Below are positions 1 to 6,402 of a DNA stretch of 8,018 nt, in pieces (within the stretch, counting starts at the first letter, position 1; the number at the start of each line of letters is the position of its first letter). The DNA is from an uncultured Planctomycetaceae bacterium (GTDB lineage: Bacteria > Planctomycetota > Planctomycetia > Pirellulales > JACPPG01). Under the pieces are notes generated by a model, which saw only the letters and a list, made by a program, of their open reading frames with translations, was not told the DNA's origin and did no database searches. The DNA is taken from the NCBI GenBank assembly GCA_945957305.1, contig CAMFLN010000106.1, positions 1 through 8,018 of the forward strand, given 5' to 3'. The position numbers and the translations under genes were made by a program.

Positions 1-86
1 ACCTCGATTCGTCCAGCAATCTGCGCATCACCGGCGAGCCCGAGGCGGGCGGCGGTCCTCCGGAGCTGGATCTCAGCGATCTATGA
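1..86 (+). CDS. C-terminal end of an unidentified protein (possibly RNA polymerase omega-like)
   Basis: An open frame enters from the left edge at codon position 3 and ends at the TGA at 84-86. The 27 visible residues begin LDSSNLRITGEPEAG and end ELDLSDL, an acidic, Gly/Pro-rich tail with no recognisable motif. Its stop overlaps the coaC start in an ATGA (83-86), the arrangement typical of translational coupling, so it is probably the gene before coaC in one operon. In many bacteria the RNA polymerase omega gene (rpoZ) lies just before coaBC, and the tail is compatible with a planctomycete omega subunit. That identity is inference from position and memory, since the conserved part lies outside the window. 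The existence of the reading frame is fairly secure; the product is not. Confidence 0.55.
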   Translation, partial: LDSSSNLRITGEPEAGGGPPELDLSDL

Positions 87-637
87 AAGGGCGCGAGATA
101 GTCGTCGGCGTGACCGGCGGTGTCGCGGCCTACAAGACCGCGGCCTTGGTGAGTCAATTGGTGCAGGCCGGCGCGGGGGTCTCGGTCGTGCTGACCGCGT
201 CGGCACGGGAATTCATTGGCGCCGCCACCTTCGAAGCTCTAACCGGGCGTAGCGTCCATACCGGCGTCTTTCACGAGCCGGAACACCCGCTGGGAGCGCA
301 TATTTCGCTCGCCACGCGCGGCGAGATTCTGTGCGTGGCCCCCGCCACGGCAAACTTCATGGCCAAGGCGGCCCACGGGCTGGCTGACGACTTGCTGAGC
401 ACCTTGATGCTGAGCTTTACCGGACCCGTGGTTCTCGCGCCCGCGATGAATTGCGAAATGTGGGATAAGCCGGCGGTGCAACGCAACATCGCTCAGTTGC
501 AGGCCGACGGCATCAAGCTCGTCGGCCCCGAGGAAGGCTGGCTCAGCTGCCGGCAGCGCGGCCTGGGTCGCATGTCGGCGCCGGAGAAGATTTTCGCCGA
601 GATTGAAGCGATCCTGGCCGGCACCGCCAAGAAGTAA
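83..637 (+). CDS. coaC: Phosphopantothenoylcysteine decarboxylase, stand-alone CoaC
   Basis: This 184-residue FMN-dependent cytosolic enzyme decarboxylates 4'-phosphopantothenoylcysteine to 4'-phosphopantetheine in coenzyme A synthesis. It has the flavoprotein fold of the HFCD family: an N-terminal GVTGGVAAYK (residues 9-18), the active-site His73 in HISL, APATANFMAK (86-95), the substrate-binding PAMNCEMW (120-127, with the conserved Asn123), and the substrate-clamp segment with Cys156 followed by GLGRM (160-164). The clamp usually reads LACGxxGxGRM; here it is LSCRQRGLGRM, with Arg after the cysteine, but the cysteine is kept. The length fits the decarboxylase half alone. Most bacteria fuse this domain to CoaB; here the frame stops and the ligase begins 14 bases later in another frame. 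The ATG overlaps the upstream stop by four bases. No Shine-Dalgarno sequence is evident, which suits a coupled start. Confidence 0.95.
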   Translation: MKGREIVVGVTGGVAAYKTAALVSQLVQAGAGVSVVLTASAREFIGAATFEALTGRSVHTGVFHEPEHPLGAHISLATRGEILCVAPATANFMAKAAHGLADDLLSTLMLSFTGPVVLAPAMNCEMWDKPAVQRNIAQLQADGIKLVGPEEGWLSCRQRGLGRMSAPEKIFAEIEAILAGTAKK

Positions 638-650
638 AGCAGCACCTGCT
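638..650 (+). other. Short inverted repeat between coaC and coaB
   Basis: AGCAG (638-642) and CTGCT (646-650) are perfect complements around a three-base loop. They fill almost the whole 14-base gap between the coaC stop and the coaB ATG at 652. No Shine-Dalgarno sequence is visible in front of coaB. A small hairpin here could couple coaB translation to ribosomes finishing coaC, but a 5-bp stem can arise by chance. Confidence 0.3.
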
Positions 651-651
651 G

Positions 652-1284
652 ATGGCGCGCATCCTGATCACCTCCGGGCCGACGCGGCAATACCTCGACC
701 CGGTGCGCTATTTGACCAACGCCTCGAGCGGGCGGATGGGACGGGCCCTGGCCGCAAGCGCGCTGGCCGCCGGCCATGAAGTGATCATCGTCAGTGGCCC
801 CGTCGAGGTCGAGTATCCGGCCGGCGCCACTGTTGTGCCGGTCGTTTCGACCGAAGACATGCTGCGCGAGTGTCAGGCCGTCTTCGGTAGTTGCGACGGC
901 ATGATCGGCGTGGCCGCACCGTGCGACTATCGGCCGGTGAAAGTGGCGCCGGGCAAGATCAATAAAACCGGCGAGCCACTCGTGCTCCACTTGATCGAGA
1001 CGCCTGACGTCGTGGCCACGCTGGGAAGTACGAAAAAGGGTCAGTGGCTCGTCGGCTTCGCTCTGGAAACGGACGACCACCGGTTGCGCGCAGTTGCAAA
1101 GCTCGAAAAAAAGAGCTGCGACTTGATGGTCTCGAACGGTCCCGAGGCCATGAACGCCCGCGAGACGAACGTCGAGATCATCGATCCGACCGGCGCGGTC
1201 GTGCAGTCGCTCGCGGGGTCAAAAGAAGAAGTCGCCGACGGCATCTTCCGCGTGATTCAAGCGCGCTTGATCACGAAACGGTAG
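652..1284 (+). CDS. coaB: Phosphopantothenate-cysteine ligase, stand-alone CoaB
   Basis: This 210-residue protein (DFP family) joins cysteine to 4'-phosphopantothenate through an acyl-nucleotide intermediate, the step just before CoaC. Landmarks in order are SGPTRQYLDPVRYLTNASSG (8-27), which is nucleotide-binding, VSGP (47-50), AAPCDYRP (88-95, usually AAVADYRP), KINK (102-105, containing the lysine matching the essential KIKK lysine of E. coli CoaB), VGFALET (134-140, usually VGFAAET) and SNGP (161-164, at the ANDV position of the conserved asparagine). All expected motifs are present with mild changes, so it should be active. The ATG lies 14 bases after coaC in a different frame, so the two cannot be a fusion broken by one stop codon alone. 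Both are probably on one transcript, giving equal supply of the two activities. Confidence 0.94.
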   Translation: MARILITSGPTRQYLDPVRYLTNASSGRMGRALAASALAAGHEVIIVSGPVEVEYPAGATVVPVVSTEDMLRECQAVFGSCDGMIGVAAPCDYRPVKVAPGKINKTGEPLVLHLIETPDVVATLGSTKKGQWLVGFALETDDHRLRAVAKLEKKSCDLMVSNGPEAMNARETNVEIIDPTGAVVQSLAGSKEEVADGIFRVIQARLITKR

Positions 1285-1306
1285 AGTTCCGCATCGGGGT
1301 GCCATG

Positions 1307-1339
1307 GCCACGCTCGTCGTGGCAATGCGGGCGATTGCC
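1307..1339. terminator. Two overlapping inverted repeats after coaB (possible terminator region)
   Basis: GCCACG (1307-1312) pairs perfectly with CGTGGC (1318-1323) around a 5-base loop, and GGCAAT (1321-1326) pairs perfectly with ATTGCC (1334-1339) around a 7-base loop. The two stems share bases 1321-1323, so only one can form fully at a time. They start 22 bases after the coaB stop, in a convergent spacer. Neither is followed by a T-run, so classical intrinsic termination is doubtful. They may instead slow polymerase or protect a 3' end. Confidence 0.3.
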
Positions 1340-1380
1340 GCGGGGCCACTGTAGAAACGCGTGAGACTGCAATCCCGCCC

Positions 1381-1402
1381 TCCGCAGGCTTACGGCTGCG
1401 GG
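1381..1402. terminator. GC-rich hairpin between convergent coaB and VOC genes
   Basis: CCGCAG (1382-1387) is complementary to CTGCGG (1396-1401) around an 8-base loop, with a flanking T-G pair extending the stem to seven. It lies between the ends of two convergent genes, where a bidirectional terminator would be useful. No clear T-run follows on either strand. On the + strand it is followed by two copies of TTCATCA (1410-1423). Confidence 0.35.
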
Positions 1403-1430
1403 CAGGCAGTTCATCATTCATCATTTCTCG

Positions 1431-2333
1431 TCACTCCCACACTCCCTCGGGGATGGGCTTGGCTTCGACGATTTCGACCGTGACTTTGTCCGGCGCGAGC
1501 ACCGTAAAGCTTTTGGTCTTGATGTCCTCGTGCATCTTGATCGGTTCGATAATTTCGACGCCGTCCTTCTTCATCCGTTCGAAGACGGGCTCGATATCGC
1601 GATACGAAAAGGCGATGTGGTCGATCGGGCGACCGCGCGTCGGCTGAATCTCCTTGAGCGGCTCGTCTGGCCACCACGGGGGAGCAGGGGAAACATCCGG
1701 CTTGCCGAAAAAGATCATGATCACGTTGTCGCACTGGATGAAGTTCATCCAGATGCCGGCCAAGGTCGACATATCGCCCGCGGGCTTTTTGACCGTCGCA
1801 GCACGGGGCTTCAGCCCCAAGTGTTTCGCGTACCAACCCACGGTGTCGTTCACGTCGGTGCAAAAGAAATGCACGTGGGCGAAGCGATGATGCCCCATGG
1901 TGTTAATTTCGATCAGCTCTTTATCGGGGCCGCTGATATACATGTAGTAGTTGTCTTTGCCCGGCAGCGGCGACAGCGGCGTGTGAATATCGACGCCGTG
2001 GCTCTTCCACCATTCGTACTCGTTCTTGACGTCAACGCCTCCCCAGCCGATGTGCCAGATGCCGGTGTTCAGCTTCGCGTCGGGAGCGGCGTCGACCTTA
2101 TTCAGCAGGATGAACGACCGCTCGGTGAACAGGGCGTCGGCGACGCCGCGGTATTTGGTCGGAGTCGCCCCAAAGACTCGGCCGTAGAACTGAATTGATT
2201 TCTTCGGATCGGTCACATTGAGATGGACGTGATGAAAATTGGCGGGCATAGCATCCTCGGCGAGGGCACGCACGGCCGGCAGCAAATTTAACAAGCTGGC
2301 CAGGCAGAGCAGGAGATAGGGGCGGCGATGCAT
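1431..2333 (-). CDS. Exported protein with two VOC (glyoxalase/bleomycin-resistance fold) domains
   Basis: The protein has 300 residues from the ATG at 2333. A longer frame back to 2399 exists, but the internal ATG has GAGGAG six bases upstream and begins a Sec signal peptide: MHRR, a leucine-rich core at residues 6-18, and an ALA site suggesting cleavage after Ala25. Two vicinal-oxygen-chelate domains follow, about 33-146 and 151-291. Candidate metal ligands are His35/His37, His94 and Glu142 (in ELIEI) in the first, and His153/His155, His239 (in DHIAF) and Glu287 (in TVEIVE) in the second. VOC enzymes bind divalent metal and act as dioxygenases, isomerases, lyases or thiol transferases; the substrate cannot be told here. 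Most VOC proteins are cytosolic, so the signal peptide stands out. The gene is divergent from the ceramidase-like gene across 254 bases. Confidence 0.88.
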   Translation of the reverse strand: MHRRPYLLLCLASLLNLLPAVRALAEDAMPANFHHVHLNVTDPKKSIQFYGRVFGATPTKYRGVADALFTERSFILLNKVDAAPDAKLNTGIWHIGWGGVDVKNEYEWWKSHGVDIHTPLSPLPGKDNYYMYISGPDKELIEINTMGHHRFAHVHFFCTDVNDTVGWYAKHLGLKPRAATVKKPAGDMSTLAGIWMNFIQCDNVIMIFFGKPDVSPAPPWWPDEPLKEIQPTRGRPIDHIAFSYRDIEPVFERMKKDGVEIIEPIKMHEDIKTKSFTVLAPDKVTVEIVEAKPIPEGVWE

Positions 2334-2339
2334 CTGGTT

Positions 2340-2345
2340 CTCCTC
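2340..2345 (-). promoter_or_regulatory. Shine-Dalgarno site that sets the VOC gene start
   Basis: On the - strand this reads GAGGAG, with a six-base spacer to the ATG at 2331-2333. It favours that ATG over the upstream start at 2399, as does the signal peptide that begins there. Confidence 0.8.
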
Positions 2346-2500
2346 GATATTAAACGTGTCGAGCACCGCAGACGTGCCAGAGAGGCATGCGGACGACATG
2401 CGGCGTCCATCTTAACGTGGCGCCAGCGCGGGATGAAACAAAATTAGTTGGCAGCGGGCAGCGGGCGGAGGGCAGTAAAAAATGCGGCAGAGAGCGCAGG

Positions 2501-2522
2501 GGCGACGAGGTTTGTCGTCGCC
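2501..2522 (+). promoter_or_regulatory. Perfect 8-bp hairpin upstream of the ceramidase-like gene
   Basis: GGCGACGA (2501-2508) and TCGTCGCC (2515-2522) are perfect complements around the 6-base loop GGTTTG. The element ends 51 bases before the Shine-Dalgarno sequence of the downstream gene. If the leader is transcribed, this would be a stable stem-loop in the 5' untranslated region. The DNA could instead be a dyad-symmetric protein site. There is no T-run after it, so it is not an obvious attenuator. Confidence 0.45.
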
Positions 2523-2573
2523 ATGTTGCAATTTGCCTTGCGCGGCGAGAGACTGTGCGCACCGACACCGCTC

Positions 2574-2580
2574 AGGAGGA
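2574..2580 (+). promoter_or_regulatory. Shine-Dalgarno site that sets the ceramidase-like gene start
   Basis: AGGAGGA, a near-perfect match to the anti-Shine-Dalgarno core, sits seven bases before the ATG at 2588. It fixes the start there, although the frame stays open back to 2387. Confidence 0.88.
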
Positions 2581-2587
2581 TCTTTGC

Positions 2588-3988
2588 ATGCCACGATTCG
2601 TTTCGATCGCCATTTTCTGCGGCATTGTCCTGATATCAGCAGCGGCTGTCCCTGCCGTCGAAGCGCCGCTGTTGGCTGGCGTAGCGACTGTTGATTTGAC
2701 TCCGCCCCCCGGGCTGCTGATGTGGGGCTATTCGAACCGCCCGCAGCCGGCCACGGGCAAACTCGATCCGCTGATGGGCCGGGTGCTTGTTTTAGCTTGC
2801 GGAGACGTGAAGACGGCGATCGTCACGCTCGACCTGGGACGCACGCCCGAGGATCCGTTGCTGGCGGACCTGCGCGAGCGCACGCTATCGAAGCACAAAT
2901 TGGGTGACCTGTTCGTCACGGCCAGCCATACGCATGCTGCACCGTCGCTTGAATCGCTCGACGGCAAAGCGAACACCTATGGCCCGACCGTGATCGAGGC
3001 GCTCGACCGCGCCATCGACCAGGCGGCTGACAACCTGGTGCCGGTCGAGCTGAGCATGGGATGCGGCACTGCTGACCTGGGGCACAATCGCCGCCACTTT
3101 CTGCCCGACGGGCGCGTGGCCATGCAATGGCGCAACGTCGAGCATGAACCGACGTCGCCCGTCGACAAGGAGTACGTCGTACTGCGATTCGACCGCGCAG
3201 ATGGCAAGCCCCTGGCTGTGATGCTGCATTATGCCTGTCACCCCGTGGTCCTGGGGCCGGATAACTTGGAGTACAGCGCCGACTTCGTAGGCGAGGCCTG
3301 CCGTACAATCGAAAAGGACTTGGGGGCTCCGTGTTTGTACCTGCAAGGGGGCTGTGGAAATATCAACCCCTACGTCGACAAGACGCCGCTGGCTGACGGA
3401 GGAATCGCCGAAATGCGGAAGATGGGTCAAGCTCTGGCCGCAGCAGCCATTCAGACCGCCCGCGCCACCAGGCCGGTAATCGACGGAGACACCACACTCA
3501 AGTTCGAAGCGCGTACGGTCCCGGTCCGGCTTCGCTGGAATATTCAGGACCCTGAAGTGAAAGCGATCCTCAGCCAGGCCTATGGCGCTCGGTTTGATCG
3601 TTACCTGGCTCCGATGTTGCAAACAGGACGGGTTCGCCCCGTCCTAACCACATTGCTGATTGGCAATGCGGTAGCACTGGTCGGGATGCCCGGCGAAATG
3701 TTTGTGCAGTTCCAGCAAGACTTAAAAGAGCACTCGCCGGTGCCCACAACGTTGCTCGTCGGCTACACCAACGGTTACCACGCCTATTTCCCGACGATTC
3801 GCGATGCGGCCGCCGGCGGCTATGGCGGCAAGACCGCGACGTACGTCGCCCCCGGCGCCGGCGAGCGCTTGCGCGACGAAGCTCTCGTGACGCTGTACAA
3901 GATGACCGACCAGTTGCACGATGTCCCGCGCCTGCAGGACTTTCAATTGCTGGAGTACGACGACGTCAAAAAACAGGCCGGGCGTTGA
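2588..3988 (+). CDS. Exported neutral/alkaline ceramidase-like hydrolase
   Basis: The protein has 466 residues, with a Sec signal peptide over about residues 1-26 and a strong Shine-Dalgarno site before the chosen ATG. It resembles the N-terminal catalytic domain of neutral/alkaline (non-lysosomal) ceramidases, zinc amidases that split ceramide into sphingosine and fatty acid. Matching landmarks are TASHTHAAP (111-119), for the family's SHTH zinc/catalytic histidines, NRR (167-169), HYACHP (214-219), for the second zinc histidine region, MPGEM (367-371), for the zinc glutamate, and GYTNGYHAYF (392-401), for the zinc tyrosine region. The nucleophile motif, G-D/N-x-S-P-N in known ceramidases, reads GNINPY (257-262) here, with Asn260 in place of serine. 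It also lacks the C-terminal immunoglobulin-like domain of full ceramidases. It may act on another amide or ester, so the true substrate is unknown. The gene is divergent from the exported VOC gene. Confidence 0.87.
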   Translation: MPRFVSIAIFCGIVLISAAAVPAVEAPLLAGVATVDLTPPPGLLMWGYSNRPQPATGKLDPLMGRVLVLACGDVKTAIVTLDLGRTPEDPLLADLRERTLSKHKLGDLFVTASHTHAAPSLESLDGKANTYGPTVIEALDRAIDQAADNLVPVELSMGCGTADLGHNRRHFLPDGRVAMQWRNVEHEPTSPVDKEYVVLRFDRADGKPLAVMLHYACHPVVLGPDNLEYSADFVGEACRTIEKDLGAPCLYLQGGCGNINPYVDKTPLADGGIAEMRKMGQALAAAAIQTARATRPVIDGDTTLKFEARTVPVRLRWNIQDPEVKAILSQAYGARFDRYLAPMLQTGRVRPVLTTLLIGNAVALVGMPGEMFVQFQQDLKEHSPVPTTLLVGYTNGYHAYFPTIRDAAAGGYGGKTATYVAPGAGERLRDEALVTLYKMTDQLHDVPRLQDFQLLEYDDVKKQAGR

Positions 3989-4059
3989 GAGTGCGCCGGG
4001 GGTTTCGATCGTCGCGGGATTCGGCTGACCAATGTTGCCGCGCGCACAGCCCCGCTCGT

Positions 4060-5055
4060 CTAATTGTTGCCGACCGAATCGCTCTGCCCACGGGTCGAGA
4101 GGCTGCGCCAAACGGTCATATCGATGCCGTTCTGTACGAATCGGGCGCTGCCGTCGGCCAGCAATACGTTCACGCCGCCGGGGTGTTGGCTGCGCGCCGC
4201 ACGCCATCCATACGGCGTGTACTGCAGGCTGGCCGGCAAAGACAAGTAAACGCCCATGCAATCGTAAGTCGAGGTATTGGGTGTGTAGTAATGGTTGTAG
4301 AGCGCGCAGCGATATTCGCCGCTCACCCAGGCAAACCCGCGCCGATTCGTTACGTTCCAGATCGTAGCCGCCGCACACGAAGCGTCGGTAAGCGGCGCCC
4401 CTAAGCGAAAGGCGTAAACGCGTTGTGGATTTACCAGCTTGGGATCGGTGAGCGAAACCTGGCCGGTCCCGAGCAAACTTTCTGACGCCACGATTGTCTG
4501 CGAGGTGCCGTCGGTAATGTCCGCCGTCCGGGTCGCCGAATTGACGTAGAACACGCCATCCGCAGCCACGGGGCTGCCGCCCGGAGTGCCCGTTCCGGTG
4601 CACAGGGCGTAATTGGTCGGCGCGAACGAGTCGTCAACCGCTTCCTGGATATCGCTTGGACAGAGGAGCAAGGGAATCATCGTCTTGATCGGCTGCGCGT
4701 TCTGCGGAGCAAGAGGATACAAAGGCACCGTCATGTCGATCGTACTGACGGCGTTCCCTTGCTCGAAGAATGGCGCCATGTAGGTCAGCGCCGACCAGCG
4801 GAAGAAAGTTTGCGTGAAGGTCGTGTTGCCGTCGGGATACGCCTTCGACACCGATCCTGTGGGAAAATGCCCGTTGGCGCTGTGGAAGCTTTGCATCGCC
4901 AGCCCCAGCTGCTTCAGATTGTTCGCGCAGCTCATGCGCCGCGCGGCCTCGCGCGCCATTTGAATGGCGGGTAAGAGCAACGCAATCAGCACGCCAATAA
5001 TGGCGATGACAACCAGCAGCTCCACAAGCGTGAATGCGTTTCGTTGCCTCCGCAT
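4060..5055 (-). CDS. DUF1559 protein with prepilin-type N-terminus and H-X9-DG C-terminus
   Basis: The protein has 331 residues from the ATG at 5055. A GTG two codons earlier (5061) is an alternative start with a weak GGGGA five bases before it. The N-terminus is a type IV/type II-secretion prepilin leader: basic MRRQRNA, then FTLVELL with Glu at mature position 5, then a hydrophobic helix (about 13-30). Cleavage would fall between Ala7 and Phe8; glycine is usual at -1, but alanine is tolerated. The C-terminus has the planctomycete signature His291 followed by nine residues and Asp301-Gly302 ([10 protein letters not shown]), then WRSLSTR. These proteins form very large paralogous families in planctomycetes and their function is unknown; they are presumed to be pseudopilin-like surface or periplasmic proteins. 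The gene follows the PEP-CTERM gene by 48 bases on the same strand with no terminator between, so co-transcription is likely. Confidence 0.93.
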   Translation of the reverse strand: MRRQRNAFTLVELLVVIAIIGVLIALLLPAIQMAREAARRMSCANNLKQLGLAMQSFHSANGHFPTGSVSKAYPDGNTTFTQTFFRWSALTYMAPFFEQGNAVSTIDMTVPLYPLAPQNAQPIKTMIPLLLCPSDIQEAVDDSFAPTNYALCTGTGTPGGSPVAADGVFYVNSATRTADITDGTSQTIVASESLLGTGQVSLTDPKLVNPQRVYAFRLGAPLTDASCAAATIWNVTNRRGFAWVSGEYRCALYNHYYTPNTSTYDCMGVYLSLPASLQYTPYGWRAARSQHPGGVNVLLADGSARFVQNGIDMTVWRSLSTRGQSDSVGNN

Positions 5056-5103
5056 GGTCACGCAGATCCCCAGCTGTCGAGTCGAAGGATAGTCGGGCCG
5101 CAG

Positions 5104-6402
5104 CTACCGGGCCGTGCCGCGCCGACGCCGCGCCGCGGCTATCAATCCTACCGTCATACCCAGACCCGCCAAGAGTAGGGTCGAGGGTTCGGGGACGGCG
5201 TTTGCCGTGGCGCTTCCATAAATGCTGTTGGTCGCAAGCCAATTCGATGCCATCAGAGCGATGTCCTGGCCATTGACGATGCCGTCGTGGTTGACATCGG
5301 CCGTCGGACCAGGAGCAAGCCAATTCGACGCGACGAGCGCAATGTCCTGGCCATTCACAATCCCGTCCACGTTGGCATCCCCGGCAATCGGGGTCAAAGT
5401 CAGCGGTCCGGGGCTCGACAGGGTCGGCGACGTGGCGAACGTGTTCCACGAATTCGTGCCCGAATTGAACGACAGCACCGCGCCGGGAGCCAGCCCTGGG
5501 CCCAACGTCGAAACCAGGAATTGTCCACCCTGTGTGAACGCGATGCCATTCGGGAAGGAGCTGTCACCGGTGCTCGGCAGGTTGGCGACATAGTCGGCCG
5601 ACCCCGAATTGTTGGGATGGAACTGCTGCACCTGGGCCGTGAAAAGATTGACCACGTAGAAGTCGCCCGTGGGACCAAAGGCGATGCCGCTAGGCGTGAA
5701 CATGCCGGCGCCCGAAGCGTAGGTGGTCATAGCGTGCGTCGACACGTTGTACTTCATCACCGTGTTGGCGTTGAACAAGCTGATGTACAGATTGTTGGGG
5801 TCTCCTCCCATGCTCACCGGGCGAGGGTCGAATTGCAGGCCCGAGGGGCTGGCCGGATAACCGAAATTGATCGCACCGGTCGACGAGCCACTACCCGCGC
5901 TGTACGTCAACACACTCGTGCCGCCGTAAAAGTTGACATTGTCGGGCGAAAATCCATGATCAGCCACATACAACGAGCCGCCGTTGAAGACAAGATTGCC
6001 GGGCTGCACGAGTCCCCCCGCGCCGGGCGCGACAAACGTATCCATGTAGGCGCCGGTGACGGCATTGAACCGCCGCACTTCGCCGATGCCAGTGCCACCA
6101 TTGCCCGAGGCAATGAAATAGCCGACGTAGAGATTTCCATCGGGGCCATAGGCTGAGCCTTCGGCCTGGTAGCCGGCTCCCTCGTAGCCAGGATCGTAGG
6201 GGTTCGTCGCCGAACCGACAGGAGCCACGAACGGTTGCGTGCCGTCTGCTGCGCCCGTCGTCTCATTGAAGCGAAAGACTCCTGCCGAACTGCCGAAGTA
6301 GCCATAGTCCGCGACGATTACATCGGCACGCGCGTGACTTGACCAGGCCAGCGATAGCGAAGTGATAAACCAAAGCAGTGTGGCGCTCTTAGTAATCCGC
6401 AT
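5104..6402 (-). CDS. PEP-CTERM protein with predicted beta-propeller and type I dockerin repeats
   Basis: The protein has 432 residues from the ATG at 6402, chosen over 6435 because AAGGA lies seven bases upstream and the signal peptide (1-26, ending SSHARA) begins there. Residues 27-338 repeat blade-like phrases such as GPDGNLYVGYF, GGSLYVADHG, DPNNLYISLF and GPTGDFYVVNL, as in NHL/SMP-30-type propellers; this is inferred from pattern. Two dockerin calcium loops follow, DANVDGIVNGQD (342-353) and DVNHDGIVNGQD (369-380), each followed by IAL-ASNWLA. The end is a sorting tail: VPEP (403-406), a hydrophobic stretch (408-424) and RRRR (425-428). Such tails are handled by exosortase, which anchors or releases proteins at the envelope, and dockerins can bind cohesin modules. 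It is probably a calcium-binding surface protein; its ligand is unknown. It is the first gene of a likely two-gene unit. Confidence 0.92.
   Translation of the reverse strand: MRITKSATLLWFITSLSLAWSSHARADVIVADYGYFGSSAGVFRFNETTGAADGTQPFVAPVGSATNPYDPGYEGAGYQAEGSAYGPDGNLYVGYFIASGNGGTGIGEVRRFNAVTGAYMDTFVAPGAGGLVQPGNLVFNGGSLYVADHGFSPDNVNFYGGTSVLTYSAGSGSSTGAINFGYPASPSGLQFDPRPVSMGGDPNNLYISLFNANTVMKYNVSTHAMTTYASGAGMFTPSGIAFGPTGDFYVVNLFTAQVQQFHPNNSGSADYVANLPSTGDSSFPNGIAFTQGGQFLVSTLGPGLAPGAVLSFNSGTNSWNTFATSPTLSSPGPLTLTPIAGDANVDGIVNGQDIALVASNWLAPGPTADVNHDGIVNGQDIALMASNWLATNSIYGSATANAVPEPSTLLLAGLGMTVGLIAAARRRRGTAR
5218..5379 (-). repeat. Tandem 81-base repeat encoding the two dockerin segments
   Basis: Two adjacent 81-base units (5299-5379 and 5218-5298) each encode 27 residues. 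Their first 22 residues differ at only three positions by eye, more alike than the two halves of a typical dockerin, and the DNA is also visibly similar (shared GTCCTGGCCATT). This points to a fairly recent in-frame duplication or to gene conversion between the halves. Confidence 0.7.

Noticed and set aside
2347..2352. TAATAT on the - strand as a -10 box for the VOC gene
   Set aside because: Transcription would start inside or after the Shine-Dalgarno sequence, removing the ribosome site from the message.
2371..2390. Sigma-54-like TGGCACG on the - strand upstream of the VOC gene
   Set aside because: The -24-like half is present, but the -12 TTGC is not at the required spacing.
2334..2399. 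N-terminal extension of the VOC protein back to an ATG at 2399
   Set aside because: The internal ATG at 2333 has a well-placed GAGGAG and begins a signal peptide; the extension would bury that signal.
2387..2587. 67-residue N-terminal extension of the ceramidase-like protein
   Set aside because: It is Arg/Cys-rich with no motif and lies before a near-perfect AGGAGGA and a signal peptide starting at 2588. The hairpin at 2501-2522 also suggests untranslated leader.
3989..4059. Terminator between the convergent ceramidase-like and DUF1559 genes
   Set aside because: I found no stable inverted repeat followed by a T-run in this 71-base spacer.
5218..5379. The tandem repeat as a CRISPR or mobile-element signature
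   Set aside because: It is in frame and encodes dockerin calcium loops; there are no spacers or terminal inverted repeats.
3722..5449. Long open frames antisense to or out of frame with the DUF1559, PEP-CTERM and ceramidase-like genes
   Set aside because: They are Arg/Gly/His-rich shadows expected in high-GC DNA; the opposite or alternative frame encodes recognised domains.
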